A stretch of 64,000 nt of DNA, taken from Mactra quadrangularis. Taxonomy: Eukaryota > Mollusca > Bivalvia > Venerida > Mactridae. The stretch's first letter is position 1, and every line of letters starts with the position of its first letter. The notes beneath the pieces are model-generated. The model saw only the letters and a program-made list of their open reading frames with translations, was not told the DNA's origin and did no database searches. Both the position numbers and the translations under genes were made by a program. The DNA lies in NCBI GenBank assembly GCA_025267735.1, contig CM046296.1, positions 21,788,464 to 21,852,463 on the forward strand. Reading direction: 5' to 3'. This document shows positions 50,951 to 63,100 of this stretch, piece by piece.

Positions 50951-53900
50951 CGAACCGACCCGGCTAGGACCGGTTTTACGGCGAGTTACGTGCCCTTGTC
51001 TCCGCTCCGTAGACTCTCTATATGTACTATATGGACATGCACGAAGCAATAAAATAGGTAAACAATGGTGACCAAGTTCCGGTTTCTGGTTCGGGTCCAA
51101 TCCAGAACGCCGACCCGGCGACCTTGGTGTCGAACCGTCCCGGCTAAGACCGTTTTTGGGGCGAGTAACGTGCCCTTGTCTCCGCTCCGTAGACTCGCTA
51201 TATGTGCTATATGTACATGCACGTAGCAAAAAATAGGTAAACAATGGTGACCTAGTTCCGGTTTCTGGCTCGGGTCCATCCCAGAACGCCGAACCGGCGA
51301 CCTTGGTGTCGAACCGACCCGGCTAGGACAAGTTTTGGGGCGAGTTACGTGCCCTTGTCTCCGCTCCGTAGACTCTCTATATGTACTATATGTACATGCA
51401 CGTAGCAAAAAAATTGGTAAACAATGGTGACCTAGTTCCGGTTTCTGGCTCGGGTCCAACCCAGAACGCCGACCCGGCGACCTGGGTGTCGAACCGACCC
51501 GGCTAGGACCGGTTTTGGGGCGAGTTACGTGCCCTTGTCTCCGCTCCGTAGACTCTCTATATGTACTATATGTACATGCACGTAGCAAAAAAATAGGTAA
51601 ACAATGGTGACCTAGTTCCGGTTTCTGGCTCGGGTCCAACCAAGAATGCCGACCCGGCGACCTAGGTGTCGAACCGACCCGGCTAGGACCGGTTTTGGGG
51701 CGAGTTACGTGCCCTTGTCTCCGCTCCGTAGACTCTCTATATGTACTATATGTACATGCACGTAGCAAAAAAATAGGTAAACAATGGTGACCTAGTTCCG
51801 GTTTCTGGCTCGTGTCCAACCCAGAACGCCGACCCGGCGACCTGGGTGTCGAACCGACCCGGCTAGGACCGGTTTTGGGGCGAGTTACGTGCCCTTGTCT
51901 CCGCTCCGTAGACTCTCTATATGTACTATATGTACATGCACGTAGCAAGAAATAGGTAAACAATGGTGACTTAGATCCGGTTTCTGGCTCGGGTTCAACC
52001 CAGAACGCCGACCCGGCGACCTGGGTGTCTAACCGACCCGGCTAGGACCGGTTTTGGGGCGAGTTAAGTGCCCTTGTCTCCGCTCCGTAGACTCTCTATA
52101 TGTACTATATGTACATGCACGTAGCAAAAAAATAGGTAAACAATGGTGACCTAGTTCCGGTTTCTGGCTCGGGTCCAACCCAGAACGCCGACCCGGCGAC
52201 CTGGGTGTCGAACCGACCCGGCTAGGACCGGATTTGGGGCGAGTTACGTGCCCTTATCTCCGCTACGTAGACTCTCTATATGTACTATATGTACATGCAC
52301 GTAGCAAAAAAATAGGTAAACAATGGTGACCTAGTTCCGGTTTCTGGCTCGGGTCCAACCCAGAACGCCGACCCGGCAACCTGGGTGTCGAACCGACCCG
52401 GCTAGGACCGGTTTTGGGGCGAGTTCCGTGCCCTTGTCTCCGCTCCGTAGACTCTCTATATGTACTATATGTACATGCACGTAGCAAAAAAGTAGGTAAA
52501 CAATGGTGACCTAGTTCCGGTTTCTGGCTCGGGTCCAACCCAGAACGCCGACCCGGCGACCTGGGTGTCGAACCGACCCGGCTAGGACCGGATTTGGGGC
52601 GAGTTACGTGACCTTGTCTCCGCTCCGTAGACTCTCTATATGTACTATATGTACATGCACGTAGCAAAAAAAATAGGTAAACAATGGTGACCTAGTTCCG
52701 GTTTCTGGCTCGGGTCCAACCCAGAACGCCGACCCTGGGACCTGGGTGTCGAACCGACCCGGCTAGGACCGGTTTTGGGGCGAGTTACGTGCCCTTTTCT
52801 CCGCTCCGTAGACTCTCTATATGTACTATATGTACATGCACGTAGCAAAAAAATAGGTAAACAATGGTGACCTAGTTCCGGTTTCTGGCTCGGGTCCAAC
52901 CCAGAACGCCGACCCGGCGACCTGGGTGTCGAACCGACCCGGCTAGGACCGGTTTTGGGGCAAGTTACGTGCCCTTGTCTCCGCTCCGTAGACTCTCTAT
53001 ATGTACTATATGTACATGCACGTAGCAAAAAAATAGGTAAACAATGGTGACCTAGTTCCGGTTTCTGGCTCGGGTCCAACCCAGAACGACGACGCGGCGA
53101 CCTGGGTGTCGAACCGACCCGGCTAGGACCGGTTTTGGGGCGAGTTACGTGCCCTTATCTCCGCTCCGTAGACTCTCTATATGTATTATATGTACATGCA
53201 CGTAGCAAAAATGTCGGTAAACAATGGTGACCTAGTTCCGGTTTCTGGCTCGGGTCCAACCCAGAACGCCGACCCGGCGACCTGGGTGTCGAACCGACCC
53301 GGCTAGGACCGGTTTTGGGGCGAGTTACGTGCCCTTGTCTCCGCTCCGTAGACTCTCTATATATGCTATATGCACGTAGCAAAAAAATAGGTAAACAATT
53401 GTGACCTAGTTCCGGTTTCTGGCTCGGGTCCAACCCAGAACACCGAACCGGCGACCTGGGTGTCGAACCGACCCGGCTAGGACCGGTTTTGGGGCGAGTT
53501 ACGTGCCCTTGTCTCTGCTCCGTAGACTCTCTATATGTACTATATGTACATGCACGTAGCAAAAAAATAGGTAAACAATGGTGACCTTGTTCCGGTTTTT
53601 GGCTCGGGTTCAACCCAGAACGCCGACCCGGCGACCTGGGTGTCGAACCGACCCGGCTAGGACCGGTTTTGGGGCGAGTTACGTGCTCTTGTCTCCGCTC
53701 CGTAGACTCTCTATATGTACTATATGTACTTGCACGTAGCAAAAAAATAGGTAAACAATGGTGACCTAGTTCCGGTTTCTGGCTCGGGTCCAACCCAGAA
53801 CGCCGACCCGGCGACCTGGGTGTCGAACTGACCCGGCTAGGACCGGTTTTGGGGCGAGTTACGTGCCCTTGTCTCCGCTCCGTAGACTCTCTATATGTCC

Positions 53901-56900
53901 AATATGTACATGCACGTACCAAAAAAAATAGGTAAACAATGGTGACCTAGTAGCGGTTTCTGGCTCGGGTTCAACCCAGAACGCCGACCCGGCGACCTGG
54001 GTGTCGAACCGACCCGGCTAAGACCGTTTTTGGGGCGAGTTACGTGCCCTTGTCTCCGCTCCGTAGACTCTATATATGTACTATATGTACATGCACGTAG
54101 CAAAAAAATAGGTAAACAATGGTGACGTAGTTCCGGTTTCTGGCTCGGGTCCAACCCAGAACGCCGACCCGGCGACCTGGGTGTCGAACCGACCCGGCAA
54201 GGACCGGTTTTGGGGCGAGTTACGTGCCCTTGTCTCCGCTCCGTAGACTCTCTATATGTACTATATGTACATGCACGTAGCAAAAAAATAGGTAAACAAT
54301 GGTGACCTAGTTCCGGTTTCTGGCTCGGGTCCAACCCAGAACGCCGACCCGGCGACCTGGGTGTCGAACCGACCCGGCAAGGACCGGTTTTGGGGCGAGT
54401 TACGTGCCCTTGTCTCCGCTCCGTAGACTCTCTATATGTACTATATGTACATGCGCGTAGCAAAAAAAAGGTAAACAATGGTGATCTAGTTCCGGTTTCT
54501 GGCTCGGGTACAACCCAGAACGCCGACCCGGCGACCTGGGTGTCGAACCGACCCGGCAAGGACCGGTTTTGGGGCGAGTTACGTGCCCTTGTCTCCGCTC
54601 CGTAGACTCTCTATATGTACTATATGTACATGCACGTAGCAAAAAAATAGGTAAACAATGGTGACCTAGTTCCGGTTTCTGGCTCGGGTTTAACCGAGAA
54701 CGCCGACCCGGCGATCTGGGATCGAACCGACCCGGCTAGGACCGGTTTTGGGGCGAGTTACGTGCCCTTGTCTCCGCTCCGTAGACTCTCTATATGTACT
54801 ATATGTACATGCACGTAGCAAAAAAATAGGTAAACAATGGTGACCTAGTTCCGGTTTCTGGCTCGGGTCCTACCCAGAACGCCGACCCGGCCACCTGGGT
54901 GTCGAACCGACCCGGCTAGGACCGGTTTTGGGGCGAGTTACGTGCCCTTGTCTCCGCTCCGTAGACTCTCTATATGTACTATATGTACATGCACGTAGCA
55001 AAAAAATAGGTAAACAATGGTGACCTAGTTCCAGTTTCTGGCTCGGGTCCAACCCAGAACGCTGACCCGGCGACCTGGGTGTCGAACCGACCCGGCAAGG
55101 ACCGGTTTTGGGGCGAGTAACGTGCCCTTGTCTCCGCTCCGTAGACTCTCTATATGTACAATATGTACATGCACGTAGCAAAAAAATAGGTAAACAATGG
55201 TGACCTAGTTCCGGTTTCTGGCTCGGGTCCAACCCAGAACGCCGACCCGGCGACCTGGGTGTCGAACCGACCCGGCAAGGGCCGGTTTTGGGCGAGTTAT
55301 GTGCCCTTGTCTCCGCTCCGTAGACTCTCTATATGTACTATATGTACATGCACGTAGCAAAAAAATAGGTAAACAATGGTGACCTAGTTCCGGTTTCTGG
55401 CTCGGGTCCAACCCAGAACGCCGACCCGGCGACCTGGGTGTCGAACCGACCCGGCTAGGACCGGTTGTGGGGCGAGTTACGTGCCCTTGTCTCCGCTCCG
55501 TAGACTCTCTATATGTAGTATATGTACATGCACGTAGCAAAAAAGTAGGTAAAACAATGGTGACCTAGTTCCGGTTTCTGGCTCGGGTCCAACCCAGAAC
55601 GCCGACCCGGCGACCTGGGTGTCGAACCGACCCAGCTAGGACCGGTTTTGGGGCGAGTTACGTGCCCTTGTCTCCGCTCCGTAGACTCTCTATATGTACT
55701 ATATGTACATGCACGTAGCAAAAAAATAGGTAAACAATGGTGACCTTGTTCCGGTTTCTGGCTCGGGTTCAACCCAGAACGCCGACCCAGCGACCTGGGT
55801 GTCGAAACGACCCGGCTAGGACCGGTTTTGGGGCGAGTTACGTGCCCTTGTCTTCGTTCCTGAGACTCTCTATATGTACTATATGTACATGCACGTAGAA
55901 AAAAATAGGTAAACAATGGTGACCTAGTTCCGGTTTCTGGCTCGGGTCCAACCCAGAATGCCGACCCGGCGACCTGGGTGTCGAACCGACCCGGCTAGGA
56001 CCGGTTTTGGGGCGAGTTACGTGCCCTTGTCTCCGCTCCGTAGACTCTCTATATGTACTATATGTACATGCACGTAGCCAAAAAATAGGTAAACAATGGT
56101 GACCTAGTTCCGGTTTCTGGTTCGTGTCCAACCCAGAATGCCGACCCGGCGACCTGGGTGTCGAACCGACCCGGCTAGGACCGGTTTTGGGGCGAGTTAC
56201 GTGCCCTTGTCTCCGCTCCGTAGACTCTCTATATGTACTATATGTACATGTACGTAGCAAAAAAATAGGTAAACAATGGTGACCTAGTTCCGGTTTCTGG
56301 TTCGTGTCCAACCCAGAACGCTGACCCGGCGACCTGGGTGTCGAACCGACCCGGCAAGGACCGGTTTTAGGGCGAGTAACGTGCCCTTGTCTCCGCTCCG
56401 TAGACTCTCTATATGTACAATATGTACATGCACATAGCAAAAAAATAGGTAAACAATGGTGACCTAGTTCCTGTTTCTGGCTCGAGACCAACCCAGAACG
56501 CCGACCCGGCGACCTGGGTGTCGAATCGACCCGGCTACGACCGGTTTTGTGGCGAGTTACGTGCCCTTGTCTCCGCTCCGTAGACTCTCTATATGTACTA
56601 TATGTACATGTACGTAGCAAAAAAATAGGTAAACAATGGTGACCTACTTCCGGTTTCTGGCTCGGGTCCAACCCAGAACGCCGACCCGGCGACCTGGGTG
56701 TTGAACCGACCCGGCTAGGACCGGTTTTGGGGCGAGTTACGTGCCCTTGTCTCCGCTCCGTAGACTCTCTATATGTACTATATGTACATGCACGTAGCAA
56801 AAAAATAGGTAAACAATGGTGACCTACTTCCGGTTTCTGGCTCGGGTCAAACCCAGAACGCCGACCCGGCGACCTGGGTGTCGAACCGACCCGGCTAGGA

Positions 56901-56960
56901 CCGGTTTTGGGGCGAGTTACGTGCCCTTGTCTCCGCTCCGTAGACTCTCTATATGTACTA

Positions 56961-57153
56961 CAGTAAAAACTCTGAAAACCTGACCCGGCTCGGACTGACC
57001 AAAAAGTCCGGTTTTCAGAGGATTCTGGTTTTCAGAGGTTTATATAGAATCACTAATTAAACATAGCTATGGGTTTGTTGGGGCATTTTCCTACATTAAA
57101 TGGATGGTTCAGCTACATCTTACTTTATTTTTAATTAAAGTTTGGTCACTTTA
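56961..57153. mobile_element. pogo/Tc1-like transposon end at the orientation switch
   Basis: The 193-bp non-satellite island opens with CAGTAAAAACTCTGAAAACC directly after a TA inside the satellite word GTACTATATG, the target type of Tc1/mariner/pogo elements. CTCTGAAAACCTGAC (56,970-56,984) pairs with GTCCGGTTTTCAGAG (57,006-57,020), and GGTTTTCAGAGG recurs at 57,027. These words resemble pogo/Tigger-type termini. No matching right-hand end is present before satellite resumes at 57,154, so the element is truncated. GACCCGGCTCGGAC at 56,982-56,995 matches the satellite's GACCCGGCTAGGAC at 13 of 14 bases. Confidence 0.7.
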
Positions 57154-60100
57154 GGTCGGCGTTCTGGGTTGGACCGGAGCCAGAAACCGGAACTAGGTCA
57201 CCATTGTTTACCTATTTTTTTGCTACGTACATGTACATATAGTACATATAGAGAGTCTACGGAGCGGAGACAAGGGCACGTAACTCGCCCCAAAACCGGT
57301 CCTAGCCGGGTCGGTTCGACACCCAGGTCGCCGGGTCGGCGTTCTGCGTTGGACCCGAGCCAGAAACCGGAACTAGGTCACCATTGTTTACCTATTTTTT
57401 TGCTACGTGCATGTACATATAGTACATATAGAGAGTCTACGGAGCGGAGACAAGGGCACGTTACTTGCCCCAAAACCTGTCCTAGCCGGGTCGGTTCGAC
57501 ACCCAGGTCGCCGGGTCGGCGTTCTGGGTTGCACCTAAGCCAGACTCCGGAACTAGGTCACCATTGTTTACCTTTTTTTTTTGCTACGTACATGTACATA
57601 TAGTACATATAGAGAGTCTACGGAGCGGAGACAAGGGCACGTAACTCGCCCCAAAACAGGTCCTAGCCGGGTCGGTTCGACACCCAGGTCGCCGGGTCGG
57701 CGTTCTGGGTTGGACCCGAGCCAGAAACCGGAAGTAGGTCACCATTGTTTACCTATTTTTTTGCTACGTACATGTACATATAGTACATATAGAGAGTCTA
57801 CGGAGCGGAGACAAGGGCACGTAACTCGCCCCAAAACCGGTCCTAGCCGGGTCGATTCGACACCCAGGTCGCCGGGTCGGCGTTCTAAGTTGGACCCGAG
57901 CCAGAAACCGGAAGTAGGTCACCATTGTTAACCTATTTTTTTGCTACGTGCATGTAAATATAATACATATAGAGAGTCTACGGAGCGGAGACAAGGGCAC
58001 GTAACTCGCCCAAAAACCGGTCCTAGCCGGGTCGGTTCGACACCCAGGTCGCCGTGTCGGCGTTCTGGGTTAGACCCGAGCCAGAAACCGGAAGTAGGTC
58101 ACCATTGTTTACCTATTTTTTTGCTACGTACATGTACATATAGTACATTTAGAGAGTCTACGGAGCGGAGACAAGGGCACATAAGTCGCCCCAAAACCGG
58201 TCATAGCCGGGTCGGTTCGACACCCAGGTCGCCGGGTCGGCGTTCTGGGTTGGACCCGAGCCAGAATCCGGAAGTAGGTCACCATTGTTTACCTATTTTT
58301 TTGCTACGTGCATGTACATATAGTACATATAGAGAGTCTACGGAGCGGAGACAAGGGCACGTAACTCGCCCCAAAACCAGTCCTAGCCGGGTCGGTTCGA
58401 CGCCCAGGTCGCCGGGTCGGCGTTCTGGGTTGGACCCGAGCCAGAAACCGGAAGTAGGTCACCATTGTTTACCTATTTTTTTTGCTTCGTACATGTACAT
58501 ATAGTACTTATAGAGAGTCTACGGAGCGGAGACAAGGGCACGTAACTCGCCCCAAAACCGGTCCTAGCCGGGTCGGTTCGACACCCAGGTCGCCGGTTCG
58601 GTGTTCTGTGTTGGACCCGAGCCAGAAACCGAAACTAGATCACCATTGTTTACCTATTTTTTTGCTACGTGCATGTACATATAGTACATATAGAGAGTCA
58701 ACGGAACGAAGACAAAGGCACGTAACTCGCCCCAAAAACGGTCTTAGCCGGGTCGGTTTGACACCCAGGTCACCGGTTCGGCGTTCTGGGTTGAACCCGA
58801 GCCAGAAACCGCAACTTGGTCACCATTGTTTACCTATTTTTTTTGGTACGTGCATGTACATATAGTACATATAGAGAGTCTACGGAGCGGAGACAAGGAC
58901 ACGTAACTCGCCCCAAAACCGGTCCTAGCCGGGTCAGTTCGACACCCAGGTCGCCGGGTCGGTGTTCTGGGTTGGACCCGAGCCAGAAACCGGAACTAGG
59001 TCACCATTGTTTACCTATTTTTTTTGCTACGTGCAAGTACATATAGTACATATAGAGAGTCTACGGAGCGGAGACAAGGGCACGTAACTCGCCCCAAAAC
59101 CGGTCCTAGCCGGGTCGGTTCGACACCCAGGTCGCCGGGTCGGCGTTCTGGGTTGGACCCGAGCCAGAAACCGGAAGTAGGTCACCATTGTTTACCTATT
59201 TTTTTGCTACGTGCATGTACATATAGAACATATAGAGAGTCTACGGAGCGGAGACAAGGGCACGTAACTCGCCCCAAAACCGGTCCTAGCCGGGTCGGTT
59301 CGACACCCAGGTCGTCGGGTCGGCGTTCTGGGGTGGACCCGAGCCAGAAACCGGAACTAGGTCACCATTGTTCACCTATTTTTTTGCTACGTACATGTAC
59401 ATATAGTACATATAGAAAGTCTACGGAGCGGAGACAAGGGCACGTAACTCGCCCCAAAACCGGTCCTAGCCGGGTCGGTTCGACACCCAGGTCGCCGGGT
59501 CGGCGTTCTGAGTTGGACCCGAGCCAGAAACCGGAAGTAGGTCACCATTGTTTAACTATTTTTTTGCTACGTGCATGTACATATAGTACATATAGAGAGT
59601 CTACGGAGCGGAGACAAGGGCACGTAACTCGCCCCAAAACCGGTCCTAGCCGGGTCGGTTTGACACCCATTTCGCCGGGTCGGCGTTCTGGGTTGGACCC
59701 GAGCCAGAAACCGGAAGTAGGTCACCATTGTTTACCTATTTTTTTGCTACGTACATGTACATATAGTACATATAGAGAGTCCACGATGCGGAGACAAGGG
59801 CACGTAATTCGCCCCAAAACCGGTCCTAGCCGGGTCGGTTCGACACCCAGGTCGCCGGGACGGCGTTCTGGGTTGGACCCGAGCCAGAAACCGGAAGTAG
59901 GTCACCATTGTTTACCTATTTTTTTGCTACATGCATGTACATATAGTACATATAGAGAGTCTACGGAGCGGAGACAAGGGCACGTAACTCGCCCCAAAAC
60001 CGGTCCTAGCCGGGTCGGTTCGACACCCAGGTCGCCGGGTCGGCGTTCTGGGTTGGACCCGAGCCAGAAACCGGAACTAGGTCACCATTGTTTACCTATT

Positions 60101-63100
60101 TTTTTGCTACGTACATGTACATATAGTACATATAGAGAGTCTACGGAGCGGAGACAAGGGCACGTAACTCGCACCAAAACCGGTCCTAGCCGGGTCGGTT
60201 CGACATCCAGGTCGCCGGGTCGGCGTTCTGGGTTGGACCCGAGCCAGAAACCGGAAGTAGGTCACCATTTTTTACCTCTTTTTTTGCTACGTGCATGTAC
60301 ATATAGTACATATTGAGAGTCTACGGAGCGGAGACAAGGGCACGTAACTCGCCCCAAAACCGGTCCTAGCCTGGTCGGTTCGACACCCAGGTCGCCGGGT
60401 CGGCGTTCTGGGTTGGACCCGAGCCAGAAACCGGTAGTAGGTCACCATTGTTTACCTATTTTTTTGCTACGTACATGTACATATAGTACATATAGAGAGT
60501 CTACGGAGCGGAGACAAGGGCACGTAACTCGCCCCAAAACCGGTCCTAGCCGGGTCGGTTCGACACCCAGGTCGCCCGGTCGGCGTTCTGGGTTGGACCC
60601 GAGCCAGAAACCGGAAGTAGGTCACCATTGTTTACCTATTTTTTTGCTACATGCATGTACATATAGTACATATAGAGAGTCTACGGAGCGGAGACAAGGG
60701 CACGTAACTCGCCCCAAAACCGGTCCTAGCCGGGTCGGTTCGACACCCAGGTCGCCGGGTCGGCGTTCTGGGTTGGACCCGAGCCAGAAACCGGAAGTAG
60801 GTCACCATTGTTAACTATTTTTTTGCTACGTGCATGTACATATAGTACATATAGAGAGTCTACGGAGCGGAGACAAGGGCACGTAACTCGCCCCAAAACC
60901 GGTCCTAGCCTGGTCGGTTCGACACCCAGGTCGCCGGGTCGGCGTTCTGGGTTGGACCCGAGCCAGAAACCGGAAGTAGGTCACCATTGTTAACTATTTT
61001 TTTGCTACGTGCATGTACATATAGTACATATAGAGAGTCTACGGAGTGGAGACAAGGGCACGTAACTTGCTCCAAAACCGGTCCTAGCCGGGTCGGTTCG
61101 ACACCCAGGTCGCCGGGTCGGCGTCATGGGTTGGACCCGAGCCAGAAACCGGAAGTAGGTCCCCATTGTTTAGCTATTTTTTTGCTACGTACATGTACAT
61201 ATAGTACATATAGAGAGTCTACGGAGCGGAGACAAGGGCACGTAACTCGCCCCAAAACCGGTCCTAGCCGGGTCGTTTCGACACCCAGGTCACCGGGTTG
61301 GCGTTCTGGGTTGGACCCGAGCCAGAAATCGGAACTAGGTCACCTTTGTTTACCTATTTTTTGCTACGTACATGTACATATAGTACATATAGAGAGTCTA
61401 CGGAGCGGAGACAAGGGCACGTAACTCGCCCCAAAACCGGTCCTAGCCGGGTCGGTTCGACACCCAGGTCGTCGGGTCGGCGTTCTGGGGTGGACCCGAG
61501 CCAGAAACCGGAACAAGGTCACCATTGTTCACCTATTTTTTTGCTACGTGCATGTACATATAGTACATATAGAAAGTCTACGGAGCGGAGACAAGGGCAC
61601 GTAACTCGCCCCAAAACCGGTCCTAGCCGGGTCGGTTCGACACCCAGGTCGCCGGGTCGGCGTTCTGGGTTGGACCCGAGCCAGAAACCGGAAGTAAGTC
61701 ACCATTGTTTAACTATTTTTTTGCTACGTGCATGTACATATAGTACATATAGAGAGTCTACGGAGCGGAGACAAGGGCACGTAAGTCGCCCCAAAACCGG
61801 TCCTAGCCGGTTCGGTTCGACACCCATTTCGCCGGGTCGGCGTTCTGGGTTGGACCCGAGCCAGAAACCGGAAGTAGGTCACTATTGTTTACCTATTTTT
61901 TTGCTACGTACATGTACATATAGTACATATGGAGAGTCTACGGAGCGGAGACAAGGGCACGTAATTCGCCCCAAATCCGGTCCTAGCCGGGTCGGTTCGA
62001 TACCCAGGGCGCCGGGTCGGCGTTCTGGGTTGGACCCGAGCCAGAAACCGGAAGTAGGTCACCATTGTTTACCTATTTTTTTGCTACGTACATGTACATA
62101 TAGTGCATATAGAGAGTCTACGGAGCGGAGACAAGGGCACGTAACTCGCCCCAAAACCGGTCCTAGCCGGGTCGGTTCGACACCCAGGTCGCTGGGTCGG
62201 CGTTCTGGGTTGGACCCGAGCCAGAAACCGGAACTAGGTCACCATTGTTTACCTATTTTTTTGCTAAGTGCATGTACATATAGTACATATAGAGAGTCTA
62301 CGGAGCGGAGACAAGGGCACGTAACTCGCCCCAAAACCGGTCCTAGCCGGGTCGGTTCGACACCCAGGTCGCCGGGTCGGCGTTCTGGGTTGGACCCGAG
62401 CCAGAAACCGGAAGTAGGTCACCATTGTTTACCTATTTTATTGCTACGTACATGTACATATAGTACATATAGAGAGTCTACGGAGCGGAGACAAGGGCAC
62501 GTAACTCGCCCCAAAACCGGTCCTAGCCGGGTCGGTTCGACACCCAGGTCGCCGGGTCGGCGTTCTGGGTTGGACCCGAGCCAGAAACCGGTAGTATGTC
62601 ACCATTGTTTACCTATTTTTTGCTACGTGCATGTACATATAGTACATATAGATAGTCTACGGAGCGGAGACAAGGGCACGTAACTCGCCCCAAAACTGGT
62701 CCTAGCCCGGTCGGTTCGACACCCCGGTCGCCGGGTCGGCGTCCTGGGTTGGACCCGAGCCAGAAACCGGAACTAGGTCACCATTGTTTACCCATTTTTT
62801 TGCTACGTACATGTACATATAGTACATATAGAGAGTCTACGGAGCGGAGACAAGGGCACGAAACTCGCCCCAAAACCGGTCCTAGCCGGGTCGGTTCGAC
62901 ACCCAGGTCGCCGGGTCGGCGTTCTGGGTTGGACCCGAGCCAGAAACCGGAACTAGGTCACCATTGTTTACCTATTTTTTTGCTACGTACATGTACATAT
63001 AGTACATATAGAGAGTCTACGGAGCGGAGACAAGGGCACGTAACTCGCCCCGAAACCGGTCCTAGCCGGGTCGGTTCGACACCCAGGTCGCCGGTTCGGC

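Larger units (their letters stand above)
11819..56960 (+). repeat. 180-bp satellite array, first orientation, about 251 units
   Basis: A tandem unit of 180 bp (starting for convenience at CCGGCGACCTGGGTGTCGAA, for example 12,001, 12,181 and 12,361) repeats without interruption for about 45 kb. Most copies are exactly 180 bp. Slips of 1 bp are mainly in a run of seven A and accumulate slowly. By my count the consensus has 98 G+C of 180 (54%) and 15 CpG, about 1.1 times expectation. Recurrent parts of each unit are: a 25-bp-spaced repeat of CGACCCGGC; a dyad GTCTCCGCTCCGTAGAC; a direct repeat TATATGTAC-TATATGTAC; the A-run; GGTAAACAATGG; and CTGGCTCGGGTCC. Length and homogeneity resemble centromeric or heterochromatic satellites. 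I do not recognise the family. Confidence 0.97.
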
